DNA of 64,000 bases, taken from the NCBI GenBank assembly GCA_014925825.1, contig JACGCK010000002.1, positions 372,001-436,000 of the forward strand, read 5' to 3'. The notes beneath the pieces are model-generated. The model was not told the origin of the DNA and searched no databases. It saw nothing but the letters and a program-made list of their open reading frames with translations. This DNA is from Pholiota molesta. Taxonomy: Eukaryota > Basidiomycota > Agaricomycetes > Agaricales > Strophariaceae. The translations under genes were made by a program, and so were the position numbers. This document shows, piece after piece, positions 34,001 through 43,679 of this stretch (its first letter is position 1; every line of letters starts with the position of its first letter).

Positions 34001-34370
34001 CGGCAGCACCATAGCCGGATGGGGGCCTAATGATCCCCTTAATGCTACATGGTGGCACCATGTTACTGAAGGCAAGTTAGAAAGCTATACCTGGAAAATT
34101 ATGTCTTGAAATCTAACCATGATCTGCTTATTTTCTCTAGCGATGGAAGCTAACTCAAGTTTGGTCACAGTCAGTGCCTTTTTATTCGTGGATGATTGAA
34201 ACAACATATTGATCTCGTTATAGACCTTCAACACCTTCCAAGGCAAAAGTTCTGTGCTCACACCCCCGTGTACTGGTGCTTGTGCGACTGCCAAGATTTG
34301 TTACATCAGGAGTGGGTCAGTAAGCATTGCGACCAAAAACTGTCAGCCAGGTTTTGGATCAGTACAATGA
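31074..34370 (+). CDS. Secreted acid-sphingomyelinase-like metallophosphodiesterase (three apparent frameshifts)
   Basis: The signal peptide MRLAQLLSLVAVAGVVSA opens exon 1 (31074-31259). A cysteine-containing saposin-like region follows (DTCGRCQAILGIAKFV, FNMCPAPP). Then come the metallophosphoesterase motifs in order: LHLSDFHLDPR, YTGDLVAHD, ALGNHDSYNQ, WIIGHVLSGWDG and IFFGHTHEDQ, the metal-binding set of acid sphingomyelinases. The C-terminus has a Cys cluster (PPCTGACATAKICYI) and stops at TGA 34368-34370. The gene has many introns; the one at 34072-34140 has a GC donor (gcaagt). The frame must slip by one missing base at three places: about 31852 (before KKPSGERLKVLH), about 32950 (before MTNPDTSG) and about 33147 (before NPTNLFYQ). 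Everything else matches a normal gene, so it is either freshly inactivated or mis-assembled. The likely substrate is a phosphodiester such as sphingomyelin or a relative. Confidence 0.75.
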
Positions 34371-34525
34371 CTCCAGGAAAGCACCAAAGATGACTTTCAT
34401 TTATTCATACAAGCAAACAGACAAAGCATCTATTTATGAAATTCTTCTATGTTTCTTTTCTTGTTTACATATACGATTAATGACATCGTGATACGAACAC
34501 CATTTAAGAAAGCGTGGGGTTGTTT

Positions 34526-35018
34526 TCAGCAAAAGCCCTTATGATTGTCAGCGTTGAAGACAGCATCGGAGGGATTGCGGCGGCCAAGCTCTTCGCAGCG
34601 GACTGACCGTATGCCACCGTTCTTAGCGAAGATGATTGTTCCAGCCTTGTGACGGTTCCAAACCGTGTAGTGAATTTGGAAGTAGAATTATAGAAGATAA
34701 GTACCTACGACAATGAATTATGTGAGTATGTGACAAAACAGAAATTGCGTACATCATTGTAAACTTACAATTTGGCATTCGCGGTGTATGTCTCGGCAGA
34801 TGCGATGGCGGTAGTGGGTTGGGATTGCCTGGTCGATGAGCAGCTAAGAAGGTTGCGCGCCTCGACAAAGAGGGTTCCTCGTCTCGACGAGCGATGGCTA
34901 AGTTTCCGTCAACACTGGCAGTGTGGACAGCCTCAGTATCTATATGAGTAAGCTCAACCTCGTTGTCCGCACCAAATCTCGCGATCGGGTAGGAATTTGA
35001 CCTTTCCACATACAACAT
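34526..35018 (-). CDS. Uncharacterised small gene, model uncertain
   Basis: Minus strand. The first part reads MLYVERSNSYPIARFGADNE and ends near 34770, where a gtaagt donor follows. The last exon carries a convincing C-terminal block, VWNRHKAGTIIFAKNGGIRS then EELGRRNP and DNHKGFC, ending at TGA 34528-34526. The two parts cannot be joined in frame by simple splicing: the frame that reads YNSTSKFT just upstream must lose a base to enter VWNRHKAG, so another one-base lesion or a missed exon is likely. I do not recognise the family. Confidence 0.4.
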
Positions 35019-35227
35019 GACAAGGATTTTAAAGGAAAGGGCAGTCGTATTGTCTATACACTTTGTGCCAGAAAATCAGTCAAGAAGGAGATAAATGGTC
35101 CAGTAGACCGTCGCTGTGAGTGATGCTGATTGACTGTGTTGGGTAAAGAGTTCAAAAAGAGCTTTGCGGTTATTACGACAAATGAGAGATTAGATAAGCT
35201 ACAATGCTCATACCTTGACCACATCTC

Positions 35228-36459
35228 ATGTCGACAGCTCTCCCACTCCTCCCACCAGAAATATGGCTCGAAATCTTTGAGTGGGCGACCTACAATTCGA
35301 ATGTATCCAAGGATGTTCATATGGCGTTCGAGCCTGTTCCTGATGGAAGTCGCGACCTCAATCTACTGGTTAGAGTGGCCATTGCTAGCGTTTGTAGTAC
35401 ATGGCACAACTGGATCGCAGAATCATTGTACAAAGACATTGAGATAAGGCGTGATGCATATGCACTTCAATGGCTTTTGGGAGAGCGCCAACAACCTGGG
35501 AGACGTTACGGCGAAATGGTTCGTTCAGACACTCATATGTTAGGTGCGACGCATGCCCTTATCATCACGAGCAGGTTCATCGAGTGGTGCTTCCATATCA
35601 AAGTACAGTCGCTCTGCCTTCTCGGTCACTGCAGTCGATCGAGATATTGAAGCTGTGCCCCAACCTACATACCTTGCTTCGACCTCAGTACCGCCCGGGT
35701 GCCGATGTCATTCGCTTTGATCATGAGGTGGAGGGCATCACTTTGCCTTCCGTACGACGTCTTGAGTGGTGGCATCATGGCGAAGCAGAACGCACAGGAG
35801 GTATCAACTCTCTCGGGCACATCCTGCGAAACCTTCCGAGCCTTCGTTATCTTTTCATTGGAGGTGTAGTCGGGGCAGAACGTATATGCTCAGAGTCGAC
35901 ACCAGTTTCCCTAACACAACTGGAGACACTGCGTCTGTGTATCCGGAGCGGTTCGCTGTTCTATTGCATTCTTTCCAAATGGCGCATGCCGGTATTGCGA
36001 CATCTTGTCATGGATTCGCCCCCTGTCAAAGAAGGATTGGAGGCAATCTGGGAGGTCCTTGGTCACCAACTCGAAAGCGTGGGGTTCGGTCAGCATATTC
36101 GCTTCCTGATGAACGATAACCTTTCGCGGTGTTTACAAGGATGCCCCAACCTCAAAGAGTTGAATTACTATCTGCTTTTCACGACACCTCCTACAGATGT
36201 ACAGGTCCACCCCAACCTTAAGCAGGTAGGGCTCCATGCGCACGTAAATTCTTTGCTTGCAACTGGGGGTTCTGCATGGAGTCTGATTGAACTACACTTT
36301 GACATGTTGTGTGGATCTAATTTCCCTGCACTTCAGCAGGTGATCCTTTATGGTGATTGGAGGCCAATTCTTTCGCACCGACTTTTCCAACACATTGAAG
36401 AGAAATTGCGGAAAAGTGGCAAGACTTTGCGATTAGGCAAAGGTGCACGAGGAAGATGA
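35228..36459 (+). CDS. F-box protein
   Basis: Exons are 35228-35518 and 35575-36459, giving 391 residues. The N-terminus LPLLPPEIWLEIFEWATYNS is an F-box of the mushroom type, which would bind Skp1 in an SCF ubiquitin ligase. The remainder is a degenerate leucine-rich region (IEILKLCPNLHTLLR, LPSLRYLFIGG, LTQLETLRLCI, CPNLKELNYYL) likely to recognise substrates. The 56-nt intron is required, since read-through of 35519-35574 hits a stop. Such F-box genes are hugely expanded in Agaricomycetes and the target cannot be predicted. Confidence 0.8.
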
Positions 36460-36608
36460 CTCTCGTGGGTTGCTTGCCGAGTCCAGACAAGGTCGAATGC
36501 CATTCAGTTGCAATAGATTTGCACTAATGCTGCCGTTTTTCAATATCCGATTGTCCATCACAACATGTAGACAGTGCTTTGGATATACCCAAGATATACC
36601 ACTCGCAT

Positions 36609-37330
36609 TTACTTCTCTTGGAAGAAACCCTTGAGAAAGTCGGCTTCTTTCACCATCTCCTCCATTGATCGAGGTTTTCTATCTTCATCGGCATCGACTC
36701 GCAGAGGATTAGGATGGGCAACATCCGACGAACGTTGCTTGAAGTCAGATTGCAGAGAACCTTCGTTCATCTCTAGCGCAGGATAAACTTCGTCGTTCTT
36801 GCCCGCGAAAGGGTCTCCTAGGAACTTGCGAGGTAGAAGATGGAAGTGGACATGCGTGACAGATTGCCCAGCAGCCTTGCCGTCCTAAATCGACCAACGC
36901 GTCAATATTAAAATCCTTGAATCAATAAACTATCCCAAAGTCATAGGAGTACATGCCTGACATGCGATAGTCAATGCGTCGGCTCCATAGACCTTTTCTA
37001 TCACGCTGCCAACGCGCTTAATAGACCGCATCAAACATGCGAGTTCATTATCTAGAAGCATGGTTCTCGGTGGCGTGCTTTCAAGAGATCGTAAAGAAAG
37101 CAGTACCATCGAGGTCCGCTAATCGAGGAACAGGTCTATTGGGTATAACGAGCACATCTGGGTAAACGACGCCGAGAAGACTCAGATTGTATTCGTCCCG
37201 CGACAATTCCAATGTTCAGGAGCTTACGACCAGGAACAATGGGCTTGAGGTTCACAATGGCATAGGAGAGAGATGCGCGATAGAATGCTTGAGATGTAAC
37301 CTCAAATGTCGAGAAAAGGAGAGCTGCCAT
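36609..37330 (-). CDS. HNT2: HIT-family dinucleoside polyphosphate hydrolase (FHIT/HNT2-like)
   Basis: Exons are 37330-37228, 37157-37107, 37051-36957 and 36884-36609, giving 174 residues. Key blocks are LSYAIVNLKPIVPGHVLVIP, NRPVPRLADL, ALTIACQDGKAAGQSV and the catalytic triad THVHFHLLPRKF (HxHxH), followed by a longer disordered loop than in human FHIT (SLQSDFKQRSSDVAHPN). FHIT-type enzymes cleave Ap3A/Ap4A to AMP plus ADP or ATP. The third intron has a GC donor (gcatgt at 36956); the GT alternatives break the frame. Confidence 0.85.
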
Positions 37331-38170
37331 GTAAGTATGTGGGCGAACCAGTTTGAAGAGTTGCGAATTGAAGACCACGGATAACGTAAGCAAGGTGTAA
37401 TACTACGTCACTTTGGATAAGGAATAAATTATCGATTGACATTGACAAGTTTTACTTACTATAATGGCTCGACGTGAGGCGGGAGCATTGGGTGTTCAAA
37501 TGTTCAGTACCGAGTATAATTTAAGCAAACGTTCCAATCTTCCAACAGTCTTCAATCTGCGACATGCGTCCAGGGGTTCCAGCAAATGCCAGTGTAAGCG
37601 CATGCCAGAACTTACATCGAAGCTTCATGAAATATGTGTTAGAAGTCATGTCGATCTTAGGCTATCTTAGGTAGTCTTGGTCTTTGTTGGAGCATTAATG
37701 ATGGGCTCAAGATAGTTGCAGTGGTGTGATGTTTGAGCAAGCAGGGAAGTATTGAGTTGGACGCGTCGCTACGAGTAGAAAACGAGTGATTTCGTCATGG
37801 GGAGTGTACATTGTCGCTTCCCCAGTGATGAAGAGTATGGGGTAATCTCCAAAATGTCCGATATTACAGTTAACGATGAAGTCAAAGTGTCCATAGCAAA
37901 TATGGGGCTAATATTGACCGAGATCGGTGTCTTTCTCTCCCAACATTGTAGTTCATTCTAGGGGCCTTGATGAAGTGGATTTTTGAGATGTGATGATGAT
38001 GTTGTTGTTGCTGTTCCTACTTATTTCATCGAACACCCAGAGAATAGTCATATTTGGTATGTACAATGTGTGACATGACAGAAAGTCTGTAGAACCAACG
38101 ACCACTCAATTTCAAAGAGTCGGGTATTATTGCAAAAACGTACCAGACGTTGTTTTTTCTAAGATAATGG
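37331..38170. other. Intergenic, no gene seen
   Basis: 840-bp gap between the divergent HIT gene start and the 3' end of the next minus-strand gene. One 68-codon frame (37464-37670) has no motif and atypical composition; nothing else was noted. Confidence 0.45.
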
Positions 38171-38536
38171 CTATGATGCTGAATCGGATCGCTTATCGCC
38201 ACCGTCTTCAGAATTTGTGGTCTTGACGATGGGATCGTCTCCGTCATCAGCTGATTGTTTCCCGTCTCCGATGTCGTCTAGCAGCGCTAACAAATTATCC
38301 AAATTTTGCAGCACATTGTCGAGCTTGCTCTCCATTCCTTCCGCCATATTCGAAGCGCTGGTCAAACGCTGAAGCAATTCTGCAACATCGTCACCCCCAA
38401 GCAGAGTTGGATCATCAGTGACAAACTCGGATATTTGAACGACATCTTCTTCCACTGATATGAGGTCGACTTCTGTTGAGTGAAGCAGTTTCTTTTTGAG
38501 GTCTGTGGTATTCGAGGTGTTTGAGTCAAGCGACAT
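38171..38536 (-). CDS. Small acidic coiled-coil protein, uncharacterised
   Basis: A single exon of 121 residues starting MSLDSNTSNTTDLKKKLL. A heptad-patterned helix is seen at AEGMESKLDNVLQNLDNLLA, and the C-terminus is acidic and disordered. The size and helix recall small subunits of BLOC/BORC-type adaptor complexes, but this is only an architectural impression. The start is the ATG at 38536; the frame is open further upstream but has only non-ATG starts there. Its ATG is only 50 bp from the divergent THOC1 ATG, so both genes must share a very compact promoter with overlapping leaders. Confidence 0.6.
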   Translation of the reverse strand: MSLDSNTSNTTDLKKKLLHSTEVDLISVEEDVVQISEFVTDDPTLLGGDDVAELLQRLTSASNMAEGMESKLDNVLQNLDNLLALLDDIGDGKQSADDGDDPIVKTTNSEDGGDKRSDSAS

Positions 38537-38586
38537 GAGAAGAACAAATAGAAGAGCGTCGTTGCCAATTTCGGATCCCGCCAATT

Positions 38587-41113
38587 ATGGTCTCTCTCCA
38601 ACCACATCTTACTTCCCTCCTCAAATCCTTGCCTCCACCTCCTGTTGATCAAACAAAGCTCGATGAACTCGTTAGTCAGACTCTAGATGACTCTAAAGAC
38701 CGGTGCTCGCCTGAAAACCGCAAGCTTCAGTGGGAGTATCTGTTGAAAAATGACATCTTTACACTAGCAGTGCGCCTATATTTTGATCATTCGATAAATG
38801 TCAACTGACTACAGTGTAATTACCAGATGACGGAAGGAGTGGCGCTGAAGAAAGACGAAGAAAGGTACTACGAGGACCTATGTGGCAAACTTGACCTTGT
38901 CTTAACATTCACCGAACAAGGTATGAGATCGTCATAGAACAATTGTAGAGGTTCTGGCTGAAACATTGTTAGATGCTTGCGAACAAGTGTTCCCTTTCAC
39001 TGTTCTGCAAGATCTCCTAGAAACTCAAACCATCACTTCCTGCTCGCATATATTCTCATGGATTGAAGCGCGTGCCGAGAGGCTCACTGAAGGCATGGTG
39101 CCACAGAAGGGCAAAGCCCTGATCCTGCTGCGAACGCTGAATGACCTACTACGTCGTTTATCGAAGATGGGGACGACTACTATCTTCTGTGGCCGAATAT
39201 TGACGTTCCTAAGCGGTGTGTTCCCACTGGGAGAGCGGAGTGGTGTCAACCTTCGAGGAGAATACGGACCTACTTGGGAAAGAGTCAGACTGGCGAAAAA
39301 GGAAGGCTCCGAAAAGGCTGAGCAATCTGAAGGAAAGATAGAGGCGGATGACGACAAGATGCAAGTGGACGAGAAGAAATCTGCAGCCACGCAAACTATA
39401 GAGGAGAAAAAAGAAGGTGTGTTCTTTCTTCATTCGTTCGAATACAATCGGATCTTAATAACTATTATATAGATTTCTACAACACATTCTGGTCACTGCA
39501 ACTGCCGTTCTCAAAGCCTCCTCTTTTCGCTAGTAAAGACACGTTCCCTCAATTCAAAGAGGCGGTCAACAAAGTTATGCCTGTTATTAAGGAAGCTACT
39601 GCTAAGGAAAGAGCTATGATGGGAAGTAGGAGCGGCCCAGGTGCTTTCGGCGCCGTAGGCCTAAAGCGGAAGAGAGAACCAGAAGAAGAAAGCAATTCAA
39701 ATGAATATTTCTTTGCGAAATTCTTAACAAGTCCAGATTTGTTGGATCTAGAGGTCGGAATCACAGCTTCTCTGCCATATTTATTTCTCTTAACTTTCGT
39801 TTATCAGGTCGCTGATACTCATTTCCGTCGGCAATTTTTATTCCAACTCCTCATCCTCCTCAGTCATTTGCTCAGTTTCACTGCCACGACGAAAGCAGCA
39901 TGGACAACACCCCGAAACCGATCCCTCCAAATGGACTTCACCCTTGAAGACTCTGATGCACAATGGGTACAAGAAAGTTTAAATAAAGTCTTCGAGGAAC
40001 TACGACAGACTACGCCGAATGGGCGAGTTTTTGCAGATACCGTCCATGCTATCCTTGAGAGGGAGAAGAACTGGGTAAAATGGAAAAACGAGTTGTGCAC
40101 GCCATTCGATAAAGAACCATGGGTTGAAGAGGTGGATGGCCAAAAAGCCGGACTCTTCGAAGCGACGCAAAAGATCAGAGAGGAAATGCGATTACCACCG
40201 GAAGACTGGAAATGGAAGTTGGGCACGGAAGCGTTGAGTGAAATATGGGAAATGGGATACACAAGCCTATCCGATTTACAAAATCCTTTCGAGTTGAGTG
40301 TACAAGTCAATTAATTTCCGAATCTTGCTGACCCTCTACGGCAGACCCGGCGATGTGAAAGATTTCGTCAAAAAAATCAAACTAGAAGACGGAAGAATCA
40401 ACCTTCGCAAAAAACAGCTAGAAAGAGTAGCTCTCGCAAAGGCCAGGCAAGCTGCTGCTATGACAGCTGCGATACCTCCGAATCCACCACCTCCAGCTAT
40501 TGTTATCTCTTCAGAGACAAGCACAATCAACAAGCTTGAAACTCCTACAAATCGTCCCGAGATCATCCCTGGCACCCTTGCTGCTCCTCGGCCCATTCCG
40601 GGCTCTAGCGCTTCACCGCTTCACCCATCTCTGCCTCCCAAACCAGGTTCTCCATCAAAGCCCGCATCTTCATCGCAAGAACTTGTCAGAACTGCCACAG
40701 CAACGCCTACAGCCGGGTCCGCAGTGTCAGTAGCACCTGCTCCTGCGGGAACGCCGGTCCCAGCGCCCGCACCACCAGTACCCGTAGATGCCGAAATTTC
40801 CAAATACGAAGACGTAGGTTCTTTCTTACTTTTTATAAACATGTACTTACTTTTTAAATTCTAGAACAAGCAGCGGTGGTCGTGGCTTGCGCTCCGTGCG
40901 GCCCGTGACCAGTACCTTCAGCACTTCGGGAAAATAGGAACCGGTGATATTGAAGCTTTGGCGCAGGAAATTGAAAAAGAGAAGGACAAAAGCCTCAAAG
41001 GAGAAGACGGCGCTGGTGGGCTAACTACGGAGGAGCACGGATCTGGAAGTCCGTCCATGTTAGCAACAGAAAGCACCGAGTCTGTCCCCAAAGATGTCGA
41101 GATGGATGGATGA
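38587..41113 (+). CDS. THOC1: THO complex subunit 1 (THOC1/Hpr1-like)
   Basis: Exons are 38587-38769, 38827-38920, 38973-39416, 39473-39753, 39808-40292, 40345-40813 and 40865-41113, giving 734 residues. Conserved blocks are [74 protein letters not shown] and a [18 protein letters not shown] segment, typical of Hpr1/THOC1. THO couples transcription to mRNA packaging and export and prevents R-loops. An acidic, Lys-rich stretch ([17 protein letters not shown]) and a long Pro/Ala-rich insert (about 580-660) precede the terminal [20 protein letters not shown]. All phases are consistent. Confidence 0.88.
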
Positions 41114-41319
41114 GAAGGGTTGGCGTATACTATGTACATGTGTTTTAATCATAATTTGCGATTGTTATTGTTTTGTAAACATCATCGGATTGATAACAGT
41201 AGGGCCAACTGCCAGTTGATCCGATCTTTCAGACAATCTAAACAATCTATATAACGCGAAGAGCATCTTGAATTCGCCAAATCCTTATACTTTCCTGTAA
41301 TTTGCCCAAACAACGCGTT

Positions 41320-42819
41320 ATGTCTTCTCTTAAGGTATGTCCGTAGGTTTACCTGTCTACATGACTCCTGACCAGATTGAGCAGAATGTGCTAGTGACAG
41401 GGGGTGCAGGTTACATCGGTTCGCACTCTCATTTTATTTGGCGCCGCGGCATCTCACGTCGAGCTCGCAGGTTCCCATGTCATCTACGCCCTCCAACAAA
41501 CTAGGCGATACAAAGTTATTTCGATCGATAATAACCACAACTCCTTTCCTGTAGCGCTCTCTCGCGTGTCGGAGCTTTCAAAAAGCGAATTGCCAGCTCA
41601 TGCTACCGAACTAGAGGAACAGAGCACAGTAATTGACTCCCATAAGTGCGATCTCACAAAACCAGATGAGATTCGGGCCATATTCGAAAAATATGGCAAA
41701 GGAGGGATTTGGGGTGTCATTCACATCGCTGTGAGTAGAAGATGGTATATCTGATGGCGCAACTTACATGAACGTCGTACCAAACAGGCTTACAAGGCAG
41801 TAGGAGAGTCAACGGAAATCCCCCTCACTTACTACGCCAACAATGTCAGCGCTACTGTCTCCCTCCTGCAAGTAATGGGGGAATACGATTGCCACCGCTT
41901 AGTCTACTCGTCATCTGCTACTGTCTACGGTACACCTCCTAAAGTTCCTATCCCGGAATCAACAAGACTACAAGCGGACAGTCCTTATGGAAAAACTAAA
42001 GTTATGTGCGAAACTATTGTTGACGATCTCTGTCACTGTAAGTTTCCAGGTTTCTGTGTTGAAACGAAAATTTGACATGCTGGCAGCTGATAAACGATGG
42101 CGCGCGATTTCTTTGCGGTACTTCAAGTAAGGAGCTCGATAACGTCAGGAAATCCCAGAACTTAACATTGTTGATATTCAGTCCTGCCGGCGCTCATCCT
42201 TCTGGACGGATTGGCGAGGATCCTCGCGGTCGGCCTGGCAATTTACTTCCCCTGTTGGCTCATATGGCTGTCGGACGAGTCAAAGACGCTACTTTGAAGG
42301 TCTTTGGTAACGATTATCCTACCATGTATGTTTCGGAGCTATCTTCTTTAGTCCCTCTCTAATATTCCGCTTTCCAGAGACGGTACCTGCGTCCGGGACT
42401 ACCTTCATATCATGGATTTGGCTTCCGGACACTTACTCGCTTTGGATGCGTTGACAGAAGAATCAAAGATATTCAGCGATGATGTGCCTGCATTCTTCAA
42501 GGCATATAATTTAGGCAAAGGAACAGGTGTCAGTGTTCTCCAAATTGTCGACGCTATGCGCAAAGCCACAGGATTCGATTATAAATATGAGATCATTGGA
42601 CGAAGGTATGCAGTTCACTTTTCTGCATATTAGACATACTACAATCAACCTAAACTAACTTTTTCTGTCAGACGAGGGGATGTCCCTGAACTAATCGCTG
42701 ACCCTTCCCTCGCGGAGAAAGAGCTTGGTTTCAAAGCTCCTGAGGATCTTGAAACCATGTGTCGCGATCTTTGGCACTGGCAATCTCAGAATCCCCTTGG
42801 ATATGGCGAAAATAACTAA
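41320..42819 (+). CDS. GAL10: UDP-glucose 4-epimerase
   Basis: Exons are 41320-41334, 41376-41418, 41471-41730, 41788-42037, 42087-42126, 42182-42325, 42378-42605 and 42672-42819, giving 375 residues. Diagnostic features are [18 protein letters not shown] (NAD-binding Gly motif, interrupted after the second Ile codon by an intron), the catalytic SSATVYG and SPYGKTK (YxxxK), [19 protein letters not shown], and the end [13 protein letters not shown]. The enzyme interconverts UDP-glucose and UDP-galactose in the Leloir pathway. There is no C-terminal mutarotase domain, unlike S. cerevisiae Gal10. The first coding exon is 15 nt (MSSLK). Confidence 0.92.
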
Positions 42820-43679
42820 TGGAAATCTAGAGGCTCCAATGCACGATTCAAGGATGGACTACTTTTTTTTTAGAAGATCTCATAGTATTGTTTGGGAATC
42901 ACAAAATCCCCAATCATGATTTATTTCCGTACCGTGATAGACATTTTTTCTCAATGTAAGTAAAGACTTCGCGAAGCTGCGTATTTAATGTGAGTGGGTA
43001 CTTTTGCATATGTCCTGGACAGCCGAAGCAATTTACTGACTCACATGACTACAGGAAATATAAAATGGGATGAACATGTGAAGAAGCAATGTGCATTTTG
43101 GTTCTTTTCTTGCTCCGAAGCGGATAAGCGAATGCGACAACGTTTACTTATCTTCAGACAGCCGACAACGTAGTGGGCGGCATCGATTCAATTGGATTTG
43201 AGTATTCGAGTACAAATCGCATTCTGCTCTGAAAATCCAAGGTGTAATACGCAGGAACCTCGCTCTATGCCCACTGGATAACTTGGTCTCGTCGTCTATT
43301 CCAATACTCCTCAAGTGGATCCAACGAAGCGTCGTATCTCCACTACAATGTCATCTTCCGTCTCTGTAGTCCCGGTGACGCGCTTTTCACAGGACACCGA
43401 CCTTGTCGAATGTATTTGGAGAGAATCGCAGCTCTAGTAGGAGGTTGTTTTTCTCATGGTAAGCCAAGAGAAGCTATTGACGGTTCGTTTGTCTGGAGAA
43501 CTATTCATCCATCTACTGTTCTAGCCTGATAAGTCGAGAATACCAAAATATTGAATTGAGATAACAAGAAATAAGAAGTTCATGACACGTAAGTTGGGTG
43601 GGAGGGACGGTTTCAATTCTCCGAACTCCCGTATATATATCGCGCACAGTATCTTTACGACTGCAAGGCCTCTATCACA
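42820..43679. other. Intergenic, promoter of the MFS gene
   Basis: No gene was seen in this 860-bp gap. A GTATATATAT box lies at about 43631-43640, roughly 45 bp upstream of the MFS start codon. Confidence 0.5.

Noticed and set aside
41376..41480. Apparent frame break after GGAGYIGS in the epimerase
   Set aside because: A normal 52-nt intron (41419-41470) with duplicated GGTTC at both ends explains it fully; all eight exon phases are correct.
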